A stretch of 64,000 nucleotides of DNA from Streptomyces sp. NBC_01707 (GTDB lineage Bacteria; Actinomycetota; Actinomycetes; Streptomycetales; Streptomycetaceae): contig NZ_CP109190.1 of assembly GCF_041438805.1 (NCBI RefSeq), positions 6,448,001-6,512,000 on the forward strand, written 5' to 3'. Positions 63,039-64,000 of the stretch are shown piece by piece. The notes beneath the pieces are model-generated. The model was given only the letters and a program-made list of their open reading frames with translations, was not told the DNA's origin and did not search any database. Position 1 is the first letter of the stretch. Each line of letters begins with the position of its first letter. The translations under genes were made by a program, and so were the position numbers.

Positions 63039-63191
63039 ATGGCGAGACCTTGGGCCACTCCGGGGTTGGACCTGCATGTCGAGTCGACCGGGCCGGGCCT
63101 GCGCAAAGCGCTGACGAAGGCGCTGCGGGAAGCGGTCCGCTCCGGGCACCCGGCACCCGGCACCCGGCTGCCTTCCTCCCGCACGCTCGGC
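63039..63191 (+). pseudogene. Truncated MocR/PdxR-type GntR regulator
   Basis: From ATG 63039 the frame reads PGLDLHVESTGPGLRKALTK, ALREAVRSGHPAPGTRLPSS and RTLGA. This is the N-terminal GntR winged helix as it begins in PLP-dependent MocR/PdxR regulators (usually ALREAVRTGRLAPGTRLPSSR). After about residue 50 the sequence leaves the family, and neither the rest of the HTH nor the aminotransferase domain follows. It is therefore a gene start cut by a deletion. The rest of the 62847-63475 interval holds repeat copy B and the tRNA terminator. Confidence 0.7.
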
Positions 63192-63308
63192 GCCGCAGGA
63201 GGGCCTGCGGCGGAACATCGGGGTCCCGGTACTGCTCGCGACCGGAGGGGGCCTACCGGATCTGTCGGAGTGTTGAGTGCGGCTCCGGGAGCGCCACCGC
63301 GTGTCCAC

Positions 63309-63393
63309 CGCGGCCACCCGCGGAAACCCGGTGGCAGTCGGACGGCGTCGGGCAATCCCCACCGTGACCTGGGTAGGGTCCGGCGCTTATGCG
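63309..63393 (+). repeat. Diverged direct repeat, copy B
   Basis: This is the partner of 57323-57408, in the same orientation, about 80 bp from the 3' end of tRNA-Arg. Its stem bases have changed, so no strong hairpin remains. The two copies bound a 6-kb stretch rich in gene remnants. Confidence 0.65.
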
Positions 63394-63435
63394 TTCTCTA
63401 CGCGGCCCTCGCTACGGTGCTGTGACCTGCTGAAA

Positions 63436-63457
63436 AGGCCCTCCCGAGGGAGGGCCT
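63436..63457 (-). terminator. Terminator of tRNA-Arg
   Basis: AGGCCCTCCC and its exact complement are separated by two bases. On the minus strand the hairpin is followed by TTTT, giving a classical factor-independent terminator 18 bp after the tRNA 3' end. Confidence 0.85.
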
Positions 63458-63475
63458 GGCTTGGTGCGGACTGTG

Positions 63476-63548
63476 TGCCCCCGGCAGGACTCGAACCTGC
63501 GGCCAAGCGCTTAGAAGGCGCCTGCTCTATCCACTGAGCTACGGGGGC
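63476..63548 (-). tRNA. tRNA-Arg (anticodon TCT)
   Basis: A 73-nt cloverleaf read on the minus strand. The acceptor stem is GCCCCCG paired with CGGGGGC and discriminator A. The D arm has AGCTCAGTGG, the anticodon loop is CTTCTAA with TCT, and the T arm is GGTTCGAGTCC. CCA is not encoded. tRNA genes of this kind are common integration sites, which fits the accessory region directly beyond its 3' end. Confidence 0.97.
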
Positions 63549-63866
63549 CGGGTGGTGGCCTCGGCGGCCTGGAGCCCTGGGACCGGGCCGGTCCGTGACC
63601 TTGCCGGGACAAGGATAGGGCTCCGATCGCCTCGACCCGGTTGCTTCACCTGCGTGGCACGATGTGGAGGTTCGGTGAAGCGAACCGATAATCGCAGGTG
63701 GGTGCGGATCTTGCACTGCTTTTGACGCCTGACGCCCCGGGTGTTGTGCACTCGTTATGCCTGCGCCCCACTCGTCCCCTCTGTCCCGACGGCGTAACCG
63801 GCGCGCAGAGGTGGCTATACGCTTCAAAATGGCGCCAAAATTGGGCATTCTTCGCATGTGGTGACC
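63549..63866. other. Intergenic region between tRNA-Arg and the dynamin-like gene
   Basis: A divergent regulatory region without a gene. It contains GGTTCG/CGAACC (about 63669-63686) nested inside CACCTGCG/CGCAGGTG (about 63648-63701), a two-part inverted repeat. Close to the right-hand gene lies an AT-rich CTTCAAAATGGCGCCAAAAT segment (63823-63842), probably promoter. Confidence 0.4.
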
Positions 63867-64000
63867 ATGGACGTACGGCCTCAGCTCATCGACGCACTTT
63901 CCGCCCTGCGCGACCGTGTCGCTGCCGTGCGTCTGCCACTCCCGCTTCCGGGGGCGGCACGTGCCAGTCAGACCAGGGTGGAGCTGCTCGCGCAGCTCGA
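63867..64000 (+). CDS. Dynamin-family GTPase, N-terminal start (partial)
   Basis: Only the first 44 codons are in the window: [20 protein letters not shown], then [20 protein letters not shown] and AQL. From memory this is how the streptomycete dynamin-like GTP-binding proteins begin, whose P-loop follows some 30 residues later, outside this window. GTGs at 63858 and 63861 are alternative starts; none has a clear RBS. The gene is divergent from tRNA-Arg. Confidence 0.6.
   Translation, partial: MDVRPQLIDALSALRDRVAAVRLPLPLPGAARASQTRVELLAQL

Noticed and set aside
63400..63475. A classical tRNA attachment site with a duplicated tRNA 3' end
   Set aside because: The repeat pair does not include the tRNA 3' bases, and I find no second copy of the T-arm end near 57.4 kb.

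Overview
The window is high-GC actinobacterial DNA, almost certainly a Streptomyces chromosome. Coding regions have strong G/C third-position bias and GTG/TTG starts occur. The gene content is typical of the genus: an iol operon of the streptomycete type, CsoR-type copper genes, DUF397 proteins, several SpoIIE-type PP2C phosphatases, a KFGHN-ending small protein and a dynamin-like GTPase beside tRNA-Arg. The left end (RecD-like helicase end, citrate synthase, copZA, iol genes) looks like ordinary core chromosome.

Layout. 1-7.5 kb: helicase end, citrate synthase, copZ-copA under a CsoR-type box, an alcohol dehydrogenase, a small HTH protein and a secreted peptidoglycan-binding protein. 7.5-15 kb: myo-inositol catabolism, with an iolE-like gene divergent from iolC-aldolase-iolB-iolD-mmsA. 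This covers every step after inositol dehydrogenase up to acetyl-CoA and ends in a 16-bp terminator hairpin. 15-32 kb: a phosphotransferase, two large PAS/GAF/SpoIIE/HATPase regulators, an extracellular hydrolase fused to an ABC ATPase with its permease, a VWA lipoprotein, and a histidine kinase whose response-regulator partner is frameshifted. A phospholipase A2 catalytic-site relic lies just after it. 32-37 kb: molybdate uptake (modABC), a TOBE-domain Mo regulator and a small Mo-cofactor oxidoreductase.

37-56.4 kb is the most unusual part, a probable uncharacterised biosynthetic locus. Its left arm (37-41.6 kb) is decayed: a PanD C-terminal stub, two ATP-grasp genes with frameshifts, an SGNH-like gene with an in-frame amber codon, and an SDR with two frameshifts and its catalytic Tyr changed to Cys. 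Its right arm (42.2-56.4 kb) is intact. It holds a small secreted peptide, a second-type ThyX, a LOG-family nucleotide glycosidase, an IPNS-like 2OG-Fe(II) oxygenase, four ATP-grasp ligases, a nucleobase permease, two related LuxR-type regulators, an MFS exporter and a PF10014-type amino-acid dioxygenase. My inference is that ThyX and LOG make and release a C5-modified pyrimidine base. The two oxygenases would tailor an amino acid or intermediate, the ATP-grasp enzymes would form amide bonds, and the permease, the MFS protein and the LuxR pair would handle transport and control. The product cannot be read from the sequence.

56.5-64 kb is an accessory, partly eroded stretch next to tRNA-Arg(TCT): a PPOX protein, two DUF397 genes around an unrecognised gene, an IS3 transposase scrap, a third SpoIIE phosphatase, a quinone-oxidoreductase, a truncated MocR-type regulator, and a diverged direct repeat of about 85 bp at each end. 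The window closes with the tRNA and the start of a dynamin-family gene.
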